From JAJFJD01 sp965228975 (GTDB taxonomy: Bacteria > Pseudomonadota > Alphaproteobacteria > UBA8366), in NCBI GenBank assembly GCA_965228975.1, contig OZ245851.1, positions 682,001 to 746,000 on the forward strand: a stretch of DNA of 64,000 bases, given 5' to 3'. Shown piece by piece: positions 8,113 through 16,402 of this stretch. The translations under genes and the position numbers were made by a program. Under the pieces are notes generated by a model. That model saw nothing but the letters and a program-made list of their open reading frames with translations. It was not told where the DNA came from and ran no database searches. Position 1 is the stretch's first letter, and every line of letters begins with the position of its first letter.

Positions 8113-10440
8113 TCAGTCGCGGTCGCGTCCCCGCGCGATCAGGTCGAGCAGGTATTCCGGCGTCACCGGCACCTGCGTGATCTTGACGCCGAACGGGCGC
8201 AACGCGTCGTCGATGGCGGATGCGATAACGGCGGCGGCGGGGATCGTGCCGCCTTCACCCGCGCCCTTGACGCCGAGCGGGTTCAGCGGCGTCGGCGATT
8301 CGATATGGGTCTGTTCGATATTCGGCATCTCGGTCGCCATCGGCAGCAGGTATTCGCCGAAATTCACCGTCGTCGGCTGCGCGCCGTCGTCGTAGCGCAT
8401 CCATTCGAAGAGCGCGTTGCCGATGCCGTGCACGACGCCGCCGGCGACCTGACCCTCCACCATCATCGGGTTGATGATCGTGCCGCAATCATGGGCGGTG
8501 ACGTAGCGTAGGATCGCGACATTCCCGGTTTCGATGTCCACCTCGACCTCGACGACGTGGCAGCCGTTGGCATAGGTCGACCGTTCCGGCTTGAAATAGG
8601 TCGTGTCGTCGAGCCCGACAGAAATGCCGTCGGGCATCGAGAAGCCGGGCATGCCGTTGGCGACGACCGCGATCTCGCCGAAACTTTTGCTCATCTCGGG
8701 CACGCCCTTCACGAAGACGCGGCCGCCTTCCAGGTCCAGATCCTCTTCGGAGGCTTCCAGCAGGTTGGCCGCGATCTTGAGGATCTTCTCGCGCACATTG
8801 TTGGCGGCGACATGGGCCGACGATCCGGCGTTCGCCGTTACGCGGCTGGCGAAGGTGCCGATGCCATGCGCCAGGTCCGCACTGTTGCCGCCGGTGACGG
8901 TCACGTCGTCCGGCGTGACCCCGAGCCGGTCGGCGACGATCTGCGCGAACATGGTGCGGTGGCCCTGACCCTGTGCCGAGGCACCGATCTGCGCGATGAC
9001 ATGTCCGCCCGGCGTGACCTTGACGGTCGCTCCCTCGAACGGGCCGAGGCCGGTGCCTTCTACATAGCTGCCGACGCCGATACCAATATAGCGGCCCTTG
9101 TTCCGCGCCGCTGCTTGTTTCGCGCGGAAGGCGTCATAGTCGGAAAGCTCCAGCGCCTTCGCCTGGCAGGCGGGATAGTCGCCGCTGTCATAGACGACCG
9201 GGCTGCCGTCGCGGAAGGTCAGTCCGACCGCATAGGGCATCGCCTCCGCCGGGACGTAGTTGCGCCGTCGCACCTCGGCCGGATCCAGGTCGAGTTCACG
9301 GGCGATCCGGTCCATCAGCCGTTCCATCGCGAAGGTCGCCTGCGGCCGCCCGGCACCCCGCACAGGCGTCGTCGCGACCTTGTTGGTGAAGATACAGGTG
9401 ACGTCGAGTTTGTAGTTCGGCAACACATACGGCCCCGGCGTCGTCGAGGCGGAGATGAAGGGCGTGATGATGCCCCAGGGCAGATAGGCGCCGCTGTCGT
9501 GCAGCAGTTTGCCGCGCACGCCGAGGATCTTCGCATCCGCGTCGACGGCGATCTCCAGGTCCCAGAACTGGTCGCGTTCCTGATGGGTGGCGAGGAAATG
9601 CTCGCGCCGGTCCTCGATATATTTCACGGGCCGGCCGAGCTTCGTGGCCGCGGCGGCGATCGCCATATGCTCGGGATAGGCTTGCACTTTGGACCCGAAC
9701 CCGCCGCCGGTATCCGGCGAGATCACGCGAACCTGATTGTCCGCCGCTCCGGTCATTCGGCAGTAGACATCGCGCAGGCGGTGCGGCGCTTGCGTGTTGG
9801 CCCAGATGGTCAGCGTGTCGGTGACCGGGTCATGCGCGGCCAGCATGGTGCGGCACTCGATGGGATGGCCCGCGCCCCGATGCTGGAACAGTTCCTCCCG
9901 GAAGACATGCGCGGCGTCGGCGAAGGCGGCGTCGACATCGCCATAAACCTGGCTGAACTCTGCGGCAACGTTGTCGTCCCGTTCCGCATGCGCGGTTGGT
10001 GCGCCGGGCTCGAGCGCGGCGCGGAAATCGCCGGCCGCGGGCAAGGGATCGTAATCGACCATGATCCGCTCGGCGGCATCCTCGGCGATGTACCGGTCGT
10101 CGGCGACGACCACGGCGATCGCCTCGCCCGCGAACCGCACCGTATCCTTGGCCAGCACGTATTGCATCACGGGATAGTGGATCGCCGGGTTGGGAACCAG
10201 CAGCGGGATCTGAGCCTGTAATGCATCCGGCAGGTCGGCATGCGTGATGACGGCGTGCACGCCGGGCAGGGCGAGCGCCTCAGACGCGTCTATCGCGCCA
10301 ACCTTGGCATGGGCGTAGGGGCTGCGCAGGACCGCCGCCTCGACCATGTTCGGCAGATGGATGTCGTCTACAAACTGGCCCTTGCCCTGCAGCAGGGCCG
10401 GGTCCTCAACCCGTTTGACCGCGCTGCCGACCCAGCTCAC
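8113..10440 (-). CDS. Molybdenum hydroxylase large subunit (xanthine dehydrogenase/CoxL family)
   Basis: This is the molybdopterin-cytosine-dinucleotide-binding subunit (775 aa) of a three-subunit hydroxylase. The GTG start at 10440 overlaps the small-subunit stop as GTGA and leads into VSWVGSAVKRVEDPALLQG, the normal family N-terminus. A much longer open frame upstream is only antisense read-through of the small-subunit gene. It has DTGGGFGSK, PVRGAGRPQATFAME and, near the C-terminus, KGAGEGGTIP with the catalytic glutamate. The aerobic CO dehydrogenase motif AYxCSFR is absent (RGAGRPQ stands there), so it is not a copper-molybdenum CO dehydrogenase. It more likely hydroxylates an aromatic or aliphatic substrate, with FAD and Fe-S subunits passing on the electrons. 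Confidence 0.9.
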   Translation of the reverse strand: MSWVGSAVKRVEDPALLQGKGQFVDDIHLPNMVEAAVLRSPYAHAKVGAIDASEALALPGVHAVITHADLPDALQAQIPLLVPNPAIHYPVMQYVLAKDTVRFAGEAIAVVVADDRYIAEDAAERIMVDYDPLPAAGDFRAALEPGAPTAHAERDDNVAAEFSQVYGDVDAAFADAAHVFREELFQHRGAGHPIECRTMLAAHDPVTDTLTIWANTQAPHRLRDVYCRMTGAADNQVRVISPDTGGGFGSKVQAYPEHMAIAAAATKLGRPVKYIEDRREHFLATHQERDQFWDLEIAVDADAKILGVRGKLLHDSGAYLPWGIITPFISASTTPGPYVLPNYKLDVTCIFTNKVATTPVRGAGRPQATFAMERLMDRIARELDLDPAEVRRRNYVPAEAMPYAVGLTFRDGSPVVYDSGDYPACQAKALELSDYDAFRAKQAAARNKGRYIGIGVGSYVEGTGLGPFEGATVKVTPGGHVIAQIGASAQGQGHRTMFAQIVADRLGVTPDDVTVTGGNSADLAHGIGTFASRVTANAGSSAHVAANNVREKILKIAANLLEASEEDLDLEGGRVFVKGVPEMSKSFGEIAVVANGMPGFSMPDGISVGLDDTTYFKPERSTYANGCHVVEVEVDIETGNVAILRYVTAHDCGTIINPMMVEGQVAGGVVHGIGNALFEWMRYDDGAQPTTVNFGEYLLPMATEMPNIEQTHIESPTPLNPLGVKGAGEGGTIPAAAVIASAIDDALRPFGVKITQVPVTPEYLLDLIARGRDRD

Positions 10441-10922
10441 GGGGCCTTCCCCTGCAGGGCCTTGGCGGCGGCGAGGGCGGCATCGACAATTCCCTGATAG
10501 CCAGTGCAGCGGCAGGCATTCCCCGACAGCCATTCGCGGACTTCCTGCTCCGTCGGGTCGGGATTGGTGTTCAATAGTTCGGTAATCGTGGCGAGCATTC
10601 CCGGCGTGCAGAAGCCACACTGCAGGCCGTGCTGGTCGATGAAGGCCTGTTGCAGCGGCGACAGATCGTCGCCGTCGGCCATGCCTTCGATGGTGTCGAT
10701 CGATTGACCGTCCGCTTGCACCGCGAGGGTGAGGCAGGATCGCGCCGTCCGCCCGTTCATCAAGATGGTACACGCGCCGCAAACGCCGTGCTCGCAGCCG
10801 AGATGGGTGCCGGTCAGTTCCAATTCGTGCCGCAGGAAATCGGCGAGGGTCATCCGGACCGGAACCTCGCGCGAGAGTGCGTCGCCATTGACGGTCAGCG
10901 ATATCGTCATGCGCTCAGTCAT
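10437..10922 (-). CDS. Molybdenum hydroxylase small subunit, two [2Fe-2S] clusters (CoxS-like)
   Basis: The 161-residue subunit has a plant-type ferredoxin domain, GCEHGVCGACTIL, and a helical second-cluster domain, CGFCTPGM and NACRCTGYQGI. It transfers electrons from the molybdenum centre to FAD. The start at ATG 10922 has GGGAGG 7 nt upstream; a further upstream ATG gives eight extra residues without such a site. The ATG overlaps the end of the FAD-subunit gene by 8 bp and the stop overlaps the large-subunit start by 4 bp, so the three are translationally coupled in the order medium, small, large. Confidence 0.92.
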   Translation of the reverse strand: MTERMTISLTVNGDALSREVPVRMTLADFLRHELELTGTHLGCEHGVCGACTILMNGRTARSCLTLAVQADGQSIDTIEGMADGDDLSPLQQAFIDQHGLQCGFCTPGMLATITELLNTNPDPTEQEVREWLSGNACRCTGYQGIVDAALAAAKALQGKAP

Positions 10923-11790
10923 TGCCGCCTCCCTGGATCTGCGCATGGGCCTGCGCCAGGGCGCGCTTGGTCATGACGATAGCGAGCTTCCGCCGGTATT
11001 CCTTCGATGCGTGCACGTCGTCGAGCCCGGGCACCACGCCGGCGGTCTGCGCTGCCTCGGCGAACAATGTCTCGCTTGGCGTCTGACCGGTCAACGTCGC
11101 TTCGGCCTCATGCAGCCGGACAGGGCCAACATCCACACCGGTGACCGCAAGGGCCGCGCGGTCGATCGTGCCGGACGGCGACAGGGCGAGCATCGCCGCC
11201 GTGCCCGCCATCGCGAAATCGCCATGGCGGCGCGCGAACTCGACGAAGCCGGCGCCGTGGCCGGCAGGCCATACGGGGATCGTGATCGCGGTCAGCATTT
11301 CGTCCATTTCGAGATTGGGTGTCATGTAGCCCATCGCCCAGTCCTTGATGGCAACGTTTCGCGTGCCGCGTTTGCTGCCGACGTGCAATGTCGCGTCCAG
11401 CGCCATCAGGGCGGCGGGCAACTCCGCCGCCGGGTCGAGATGCGACAGGCTGCCGCCGATCGTACCCCGGTTACGGGTTTGGACGTGGCCGACGTTCAGC
11501 AGCGCCGCATGCAGCAGCGGGCAGCGCGCCTTCACGAGGTCGGACAATTCCAGGTCGCGCTGCCGTACCATCGCGCCGATGCGCAGCGTCTCGCCGCTGT
11601 CCTCGATTCCGCTCAAAGCGTCGATCCGGTTGAGGTCGATCAGATTGGCCGGCATGACGTAGCGGAAATTCATCATCGGCATCAGCGATTGCCCACCCGC
11701 GAGGATCTTCGGGTCGTCGAGCGTCGCTAGCAGGCCCAATGCCTCGTCGATGCTGTCCGGCCGGTGGTAGGAAAAGGGTGGTGGTTTCAT
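10915..11790 (-). CDS. Molybdenum hydroxylase FAD-binding medium subunit (CoxM-like)
   Basis: The 291-residue FAD-binding subunit accepts electrons from the [2Fe-2S] subunit. It has KILAGGQSLMPMMNFR, which contacts the FAD pyrophosphate, and RNRGTIGGSLSHLDPAAELP, the second FAD motif of the CO dehydrogenase flavoprotein family. Length and N-terminus (MKPPPFSYHRPDSIDEAL) are normal. It lies 4 bp downstream of the CoxG-like gene and overlaps the small-subunit gene by 8 bp. It has the same strand and polarity as the rest of the hydroxylase operon. Confidence 0.92.
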   Translation of the reverse strand: MKPPPFSYHRPDSIDEALGLLATLDDPKILAGGQSLMPMMNFRYVMPANLIDLNRIDALSGIEDSGETLRIGAMVRQRDLELSDLVKARCPLLHAALLNVGHVQTRNRGTIGGSLSHLDPAAELPAALMALDATLHVGSKRGTRNVAIKDWAMGYMTPNLEMDEMLTAITIPVWPAGHGAGFVEFARRHGDFAMAGTAAMLALSPSGTIDRAALAVTGVDVGPVRLHEAEATLTGQTPSETLFAEAAQTAGVVPGLDDVHASKEYRRKLAIVMTKRALAQAHAQIQGGGND

Positions 11791-11794
11791 CGTT

Positions 11795-12388
11795 TCAGGC
11801 CTTGCCGAACAAGCCGGCGAAGAACCGGCGGATCATGCGCATTACAGCACCGATGCCGATGCTCACGCCGGATGCGGGCGGCGGAGTGTCGGTGGCGGGA
11901 GATGGTGTCAAATCATCGGAGGCACCCGGGGTCTCGGCGGCAAGGATGTCTTTTTTGAGAGCCGCCGCAAACCGGTCGATCATCTCTTCCGAAACGCTCA
12001 GGATGACGCCCTGGCTGCGGCCGTATTGGGCGACCGGACCGGAAAGCTGCAACTCGGTCTCGATACGGACCAGCGTCCCGTCGCCTTGCGGTTCCAGCGC
12101 GAAGGTGACGTCGGCATCCGCGGTGCCGCGGTTCCGGGTCTCCCGCCCGTTGGCGCGCAGCTTGGCGGTATGGGCGTCGTCGTCGCGCTCGGTGAACTGC
12201 GCCTTGCCGTCGAAGGCGAGGCTGACCGGCCCCAGCTTGACCTGCATCGTGCCCTTATAGGCATCGTCGTCCAGTACCTCGGTCAGTCGTGCGCCCGGGA
12301 CGCAGGGCGCGATCCGTTCCACGTCGGTCAGAATCCGCCATGCCTCCGCCGGGGCGACGGGAACGTCGAAAGAGTTTTCCAGGCGCAC
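11795..12388 (-). CDS. CoxG-like SRPBCC-domain protein
   Basis: The 197-residue protein begins with the START/SRPBCC fold of carbon-monoxide-dehydrogenase subunit G proteins (LENSFDVPVAPAEAWRILTD, later CVPGARLTEV). A C-terminal tail of ~45 residues is rich in Pro/Thr/Ala and ends in a basic, hydrophobic segment (GIGAVMRMIRRFFAGLF). CoxG in CO oxidisers recruits the enzyme to the membrane, and some SRPBCC proteins carry quinones. The amphipathic end fits membrane attachment, which is inference. The start is GTG 12388. It is the first gene of the hydroxylase operon, separated from the SucD-like gene by ~96 bp, so an independent promoter is possible. Confidence 0.82.
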   Translation of the reverse strand: MRLENSFDVPVAPAEAWRILTDVERIAPCVPGARLTEVLDDDAYKGTMQVKLGPVSLAFDGKAQFTERDDDAHTAKLRANGRETRNRGTADADVTFALEPQGDGTLVRIETELQLSGPVAQYGRSQGVILSVSEEMIDRFAAALKKDILAAETPGASDDLTPSPATDTPPPASGVSIGIGAVMRMIRRFFAGLFGKA

Positions 12389-12484
12389 GATGTGTCCCTG
12401 CGATGCATTCTTGTCTCGGCGTGCACAGTAACATCGGTTCGGGAAACGCCAAAACCGAGGTTTGCCCGGAGGTATGTCGCCCGG

Positions 12485-13375
12485 CTATGAGACTTCCTTG
12501 ATGATTTTCGGGATGTCGCCCAGCGACCGCGCCACATGCGCGCCCGCGTCTTCCAGCATCTTGCGTTTGGACGAGACCGTGTCGGACTCCGACTGGATCA
12601 TGGCCGCGACATGGCCGAAGCTGACGCCTTCCGGATAGTTTTCCTGAAATTCCCCGGCCAGCAATGCGACCAGCGGTTTCCCGCATTTTCCGGCACGCAG
12701 AAAATCCGCGACCTCGTGTTCCGCCGTCGTGCCCGGTTCGCCGAAGACCACGATGGCATCGGTGTCCGGGTCGGCGTTAAACATTTCAACATAGCGGACC
12801 ATCGGCGTGCCGGGCGTCACGTCGCCGCCCATCGAGATGCATGTCGACACGCCGAGACCGCCGCGTTTGAGGGCCAGGGCCAGTTCCGCCGACATACCGC
12901 CGGACCGCGAGCAGATGCCGACCCGGCCAGGCACGAACACCTCGTCCGGATCGTCGCCGCCGATCGCGCCGAGTTTGCTTTTTCCGGCGGAGATTAGCCC
13001 GTTTGTGTTGCAGCCGACGACGGTTGCGCCGGCCTTTTCGGCCGCGGCGCGCACGATCACCGTATCGTGGCGCGGGACGAACTCGGCCAATGCGCAGATC
13101 AGCTTCACGCCCGCGTCCAGCGCTTCGAGGATGGCGTCCTTGGTCCGCATCGGCGGCGCGTAGATTACCGATGCGTCGATATCGTGCTGTGCCACGGCTT
13201 CGGCGACCGTGTTGTAGACCGGTAAGCCATACACGTCTTCGCCGCCCTTGCCCGGGGTGACGCCGCAGGTGATCTTGGTGCCGTAATCGAGGCAGAAGCG
13301 CGCGTCGCGGCGTCCCTGCGTCCCGGTCAGCCCCTGTGCCAGCACCCGTGTGTTCTCGTCGATCAGGATGCTCAT
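12485..13375 (-). CDS. Succinyl-CoA-synthetase-like alpha subunit (NDP-forming acyl-CoA ligase)
   Basis: The 296-residue protein matches SucD in length and order. The N-terminal CoA-binding Rossmann domain starts MSILIDENTRVLAQGLTG. The ligase domain has RVGICSRSGGMSAE, VFGEPGTTAEHE (phosphate-contacting Glu) and FGHVAAMI with the phospho-histidine His255. The ATG at 13375 overlaps the beta-subunit stop as ATGA, and a longer upstream frame lies wholly inside the beta gene. With the beta subunit it should form an acyl-CoA from a carboxylic acid, CoA and ATP. True SucCD genes usually sit with sucAB or mdh; this pair sits with a carboxyltransferase and a molybdenum hydroxylase. It is therefore probably a specialised ligase, malate-CoA ligase-like or other. 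Confidence 0.85.
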   Translation of the reverse strand: MSILIDENTRVLAQGLTGTQGRRDARFCLDYGTKITCGVTPGKGGEDVYGLPVYNTVAEAVAQHDIDASVIYAPPMRTKDAILEALDAGVKLICALAEFVPRHDTVIVRAAAEKAGATVVGCNTNGLISAGKSKLGAIGGDDPDEVFVPGRVGICSRSGGMSAELALALKRGGLGVSTCISMGGDVTPGTPMVRYVEMFNADPDTDAIVVFGEPGTTAEHEVADFLRAGKCGKPLVALLAGEFQENYPEGVSFGHVAAMIQSESDTVSSKRKMLEDAGAHVARSLGDIPKIIKEVS

Positions 13376-14592
13376 GCCGATGCTCCTTCCGACACGACCC
13401 GGTTTCGGGTTTCGACCGCCGCCTTGACGGCATCGTCGAGCGACGCATCGAACGGGAGATAGACAATTCCGGGGTATTCGCTGGCGAGGGCGTGCGCCTC
13501 TTCCTCGCCGGGGCCGACGAGTCGGATGATGATGGGAAATTTGCCGGCATCGACGTTGCGCTCGCGCAGGACTTCCAGCAGCGGGATGACCTTGCGGTCG
13601 CAGCGCGTCAATTGCTGATGATTGAAGCTGACCAGCAGGCATTTCGCCTGCGGATTGTCGAGGATCGCGTTGACCACGACCTTGAACTTCTCCTCGATCC
13701 CGGCGCCGGGATTCGTGTCCGTGTGGTTCGCCGGGCGTCCGCCGGCGGCCAGCATCATGTCGTGCTGCAGCAGCCCGGCCCCGCCGCCCCCGACCAGCAG
13801 CGCGATGTCGCCGTCGAGCTCGGTGTAGCGGATGGCACCGCCCTTGATGCGCCGGTTGGCCTCGGCGACCCGTTTCTCACGCTCGTTGAAGCCGCGCCAG
13901 GCGGCGATCAGACTGCCGTCGGCGTCGTCCGCCCAATCCTCATGGCGCGCTAGCCCATTCTCGTCGATGCCCATCATCGCGCCGACCAGCGACGGCGCGC
14001 CGCCCGCATCCAGCGCAATCGGGTTCAACTCCATCATCACCGCGTCGGCGGCGACGAAGGCGCGGTAAAGATTGGCGGTCAGCGGCGCCAGCACCTTCAC
14101 CTGACCCGCTTCCAGACCGCAGCGCTGCCAGATTTCCGCGGCGACCGACTCCGTGACGCCGTCGATCGGGTCGATGTCGTGCGAGATCACGGCATCCGGG
14201 TTATTGCGGTGCGTTTCTTCGATATCGACCCCGCCTTCGCGGCTGGCCAGCAGTTTCGGCGGATAGCAATCGATGGTGAAGCTGAGATAGAACTCGTCTG
14301 CGATGTCGACCTGTTCCTCGACATAGACCCGCTCGACCTTGAAGCCGTGGACTTCGGTGCCGATCATGTCGGCGGCGGCCTTTTCGGCTTGCGCCGGGCT
14401 GTCCACCAACCGGACCGCACCGGCCTTGCCGCGGCGGCCGGTTGGGATCAGTGCTTTGATCACGGCTTTCCCATCGAATCCGTCGGCTATCCTTGCGGCT
14501 TCGTCGGGCGATGCGGCGGCTTGGCCGCGCGGGGCAGGGAGGCTGGATGTCGCAAGCCACTCCTTCGCCCGGTCTTCCGTGAGCGAGTACAC
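13372..14592 (-). CDS. Succinyl-CoA-synthetase-like beta subunit (ATP-grasp)
   Basis: The 406-residue partner of the alpha subunit has an N-terminal ATP-grasp domain (AVIKALIPTGRRGKAGAVRL, VERVYVEEQVD, MELNPIAL) and a C-terminal ligase domain (LLVGGGGAGLLQHDMMLAAG). The GTG start at 14592 was chosen because AAAGGAGG lies 6-7 nt upstream. An ATG ten codons earlier has no comparable site and would overlap the Shine-Dalgarno. In SucC the beta subunit binds ATP and helps phosphorylate the alpha-subunit histidine. The sequence after GGGGAG diverges visibly from housekeeping SucC, which supports a different acid substrate. It is the first gene of a two-gene unit transcribed away from the carboxylase gene. 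Confidence 0.85.
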   Translation of the reverse strand: MYSLTEDRAKEWLATSSLPAPRGQAAASPDEAARIADGFDGKAVIKALIPTGRRGKAGAVRLVDSPAQAEKAAADMIGTEVHGFKVERVYVEEQVDIADEFYLSFTIDCYPPKLLASREGGVDIEETHRNNPDAVISHDIDPIDGVTESVAAEIWQRCGLEAGQVKVLAPLTANLYRAFVAADAVMMELNPIALDAGGAPSLVGAMMGIDENGLARHEDWADDADGSLIAAWRGFNEREKRVAEANRRIKGGAIRYTELDGDIALLVGGGGAGLLQHDMMLAAGGRPANHTDTNPGAGIEEKFKVVVNAILDNPQAKCLLVSFNHQQLTRCDRKVIPLLEVLRERNVDAGKFPIIIRLVGPGEEEAHALASEYPGIVYLPFDASLDDAVKAAVETRNRVVSEGASA

Positions 14593-14774
14593 GGTTCCCT
14601 CCTTTAAATCGTTTGCCGGCAATGCGATTTGCGAGCTGCGCTTGACGGCGGTCGGGATGAAATGCTGACTCTAGGATGCATCTCGCCGCTCTGCCGTCAA
14701 AAAGTGGGGCCAGGACGACCCCGGAATGGGCATGGTTGTCCTACTTCAAACCAATCGAAAAGACAACGGAACCC

Positions 14775-16325
14775 ATGAGCTGGAAAACCGAAGTAGACGA
14801 ACTGAACCAACGCCGAGAAAATGCCCGGAAATTGGGCGGCCAAAAAGGCATCGACTACCAGCACAAGCTCGGCAAGTACACCGTGCGCGAGCGTGTGGAC
14901 AAGCTAGTCGACGATGGCACTTTCCGGGAGTTGGGCATGATCTCGGGCAAGGCCGAATACGATGCCGACGGTACCTTCGTCGATTCGACGCCGTCCAACG
15001 CGATCATGGGCCGGGGTAAGATCGACGGCCGGCGCGTGGTCGTGTCGGCGGACGATTTTACGATCCGCGGCGGGTCTTCCGAAGCCACCATCTCCGACAA
15101 ATGGGTTTATGCCGAGCGTTATGCGCATGAGATGCAGATGCCGCTGGTGCGGCTGGTGGATACGGCGGGCGGCAGCGTCAAACTCCTGGAGCAGATGGGG
15201 TCGACCAAGATCCCCGGTTACCCCACCTGGCCGGTCATGCAGCTCATGGGTACGGTGCCGGTGGTCGGCGTGGCGCTCGGATCCTGCGCCGGGCTCGGCG
15301 CGATCAAGGTCTGCGCCTCGCATTTTTCGGTCATGGTCAAGGACACGAGCCAGGTCTTTGCGGCGGGGCCCCCCGTCGTCAAGGCGGCGCTGCGCGAGGA
15401 TATCGACAAGAACGACCTCGGTGGCTGGAAGGTTCAGGCCGGGGACGGCGGCGCGGTCAACAACGTGGCCGAGAACGAGGACGACGCCATCGAGCAGGTC
15501 CAGCGCTTTCTGTCCTACCTGCCGACCAATGTCCATGCCGTGCCGGAACGCAAGCCGACGGGCGACGACCCGGAACGTACGGAGGAAAAACTCCTCACCG
15601 TGATTCCGCGGAACCGGCGGCAGGTTTATAAGGTGCGGGACATCCTCGACATGGTGCTGGACAAGGGCTCGATGTTCGAGATCGGGCGCTACAATGGCCC
15701 GTCGACGGTGTGCTGCCTGGCGCGGTTGGACGGCTATACCGTCGGTGTCATGGCGAACGATCCGATGCGCTCCGGCGGCGCGATGACCCGGTCGTCGGCA
15801 ATCAAGGTCGAGAAGTTCGTCGACATCTGCGACACCTTCCACATCCCGATCGTCAATTTCACCGACCAGCCGGGCGTCATGCCGGGCATGGCGGCGGAAA
15901 GCTCGGGCACGATCGGCGCGGTGATGAAATGCCTGGGCGCGATCGAGCAGAGTCAGACGCCTTGGGTGTCGATCATCATGCGCCGTGCCTTCGGGTTGGC
16001 GGGCGGCATGCACGGGCGCAAACGCTCGGTCAATCTGCGGTTCGCATGGCCCTCGGCCTATTGGGGATCGATCCCGTTGGAGGGGGGAATATGGGCCGCC
16101 CACCGCAAGGAATTGGAAGCCGCCGACGATCCGGAGGAACGCCTCGCCGAGTTGGAAAAACACTATTCCAAGTTCACCTCGCCGTTCCGCACCGCCGAGA
16201 AATTCTCGGTCATCGATATCATCGACCCGCGGGAGACTCGTTCGATCCTCTGTGATTGGGTCGAGGAGGCTTATGAGGTGACGAAGATGCAGGTCGGCGA
16301 GGTCAGCCGCACGATGCGGCCGTGA
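14775..16325 (+). CDS. Acyl-CoA carboxylase carboxyltransferase (beta) subunit
   Basis: The 516-residue protein is of the propionyl-/methylcrotonyl-CoA carboxylase beta family, with two crotonase-like halves. The N half has GRGKIDGRRVVVSADDFT, VRLVDTAGGSVK and VALGSCAGLGA. The C half has GVMANDPMRSGGAM, IVNFTDQPGVMPG, RRAFGLAGGM and FAWPSAYWG. It would transfer a carboxyl group from biotin to an acyl-CoA, or the reverse in decarboxylases. No biotin carboxylase, biotin carrier or decarboxylase membrane subunit is present nearby. It must either borrow them or act in a non-carboxylase role. ATG 14775 is the family start; 33 in-frame codons upstream look spurious. It diverges from the SucC-like gene across 182 bp. 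Confidence 0.88.
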   Translation: MSWKTEVDELNQRRENARKLGGQKGIDYQHKLGKYTVRERVDKLVDDGTFRELGMISGKAEYDADGTFVDSTPSNAIMGRGKIDGRRVVVSADDFTIRGGSSEATISDKWVYAERYAHEMQMPLVRLVDTAGGSVKLLEQMGSTKIPGYPTWPVMQLMGTVPVVGVALGSCAGLGAIKVCASHFSVMVKDTSQVFAAGPPVVKAALREDIDKNDLGGWKVQAGDGGAVNNVAENEDDAIEQVQRFLSYLPTNVHAVPERKPTGDDPERTEEKLLTVIPRNRRQVYKVRDILDMVLDKGSMFEIGRYNGPSTVCCLARLDGYTVGVMANDPMRSGGAMTRSSAIKVEKFVDICDTFHIPIVNFTDQPGVMPGMAAESSGTIGAVMKCLGAIEQSQTPWVSIIMRRAFGLAGGMHGRKRSVNLRFAWPSAYWGSIPLEGGIWAAHRKELEAADDPEERLAELEKHYSKFTSPFRTAEKFSVIDIIDPRETRSILCDWVEEAYEVTKMQVGEVSRTMRP

Positions 16326-16402
16326 TCGGCAGCGCGCAATCGAAGCCGGACTTCGAGTGCGTTTAGCGATACCATTGCCGACGTAGCATACGGAGGGTCG
16401 GT

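Noticed and set aside
8557..10221. A 554-codon frame on the plus strand opposite the molybdenum hydroxylase large subunit
   Set aside because: It lies wholly antisense to a gene with clear catalytic motifs and has the Arg/Gly/Asp-rich composition of GC-rich shadow frames. Similar long shadows occur opposite the genes at 14775-16325 and 17911-19464.
10441..10782. N-terminal extension of the hydroxylase large subunit
   Set aside because: The extension is antisense-frame read-through of the small-subunit gene. The GTG at 10440, overlapping the small-subunit stop, gives the normal family N-terminus.
8113..12388. Carbon monoxide dehydrogenase assignment for the hydroxylase
   Set aside because: The CODH-specific AYxCSFR loop is missing, and RGAGRPQ stands there; subunit names CoxS, CoxM and CoxG describe only homology.
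13376..13642. N-terminal extension of the SucD-like subunit
   Set aside because: It lies inside the beta-subunit gene in another frame; the ATGA overlap at 13375 and family alignment fix the start.
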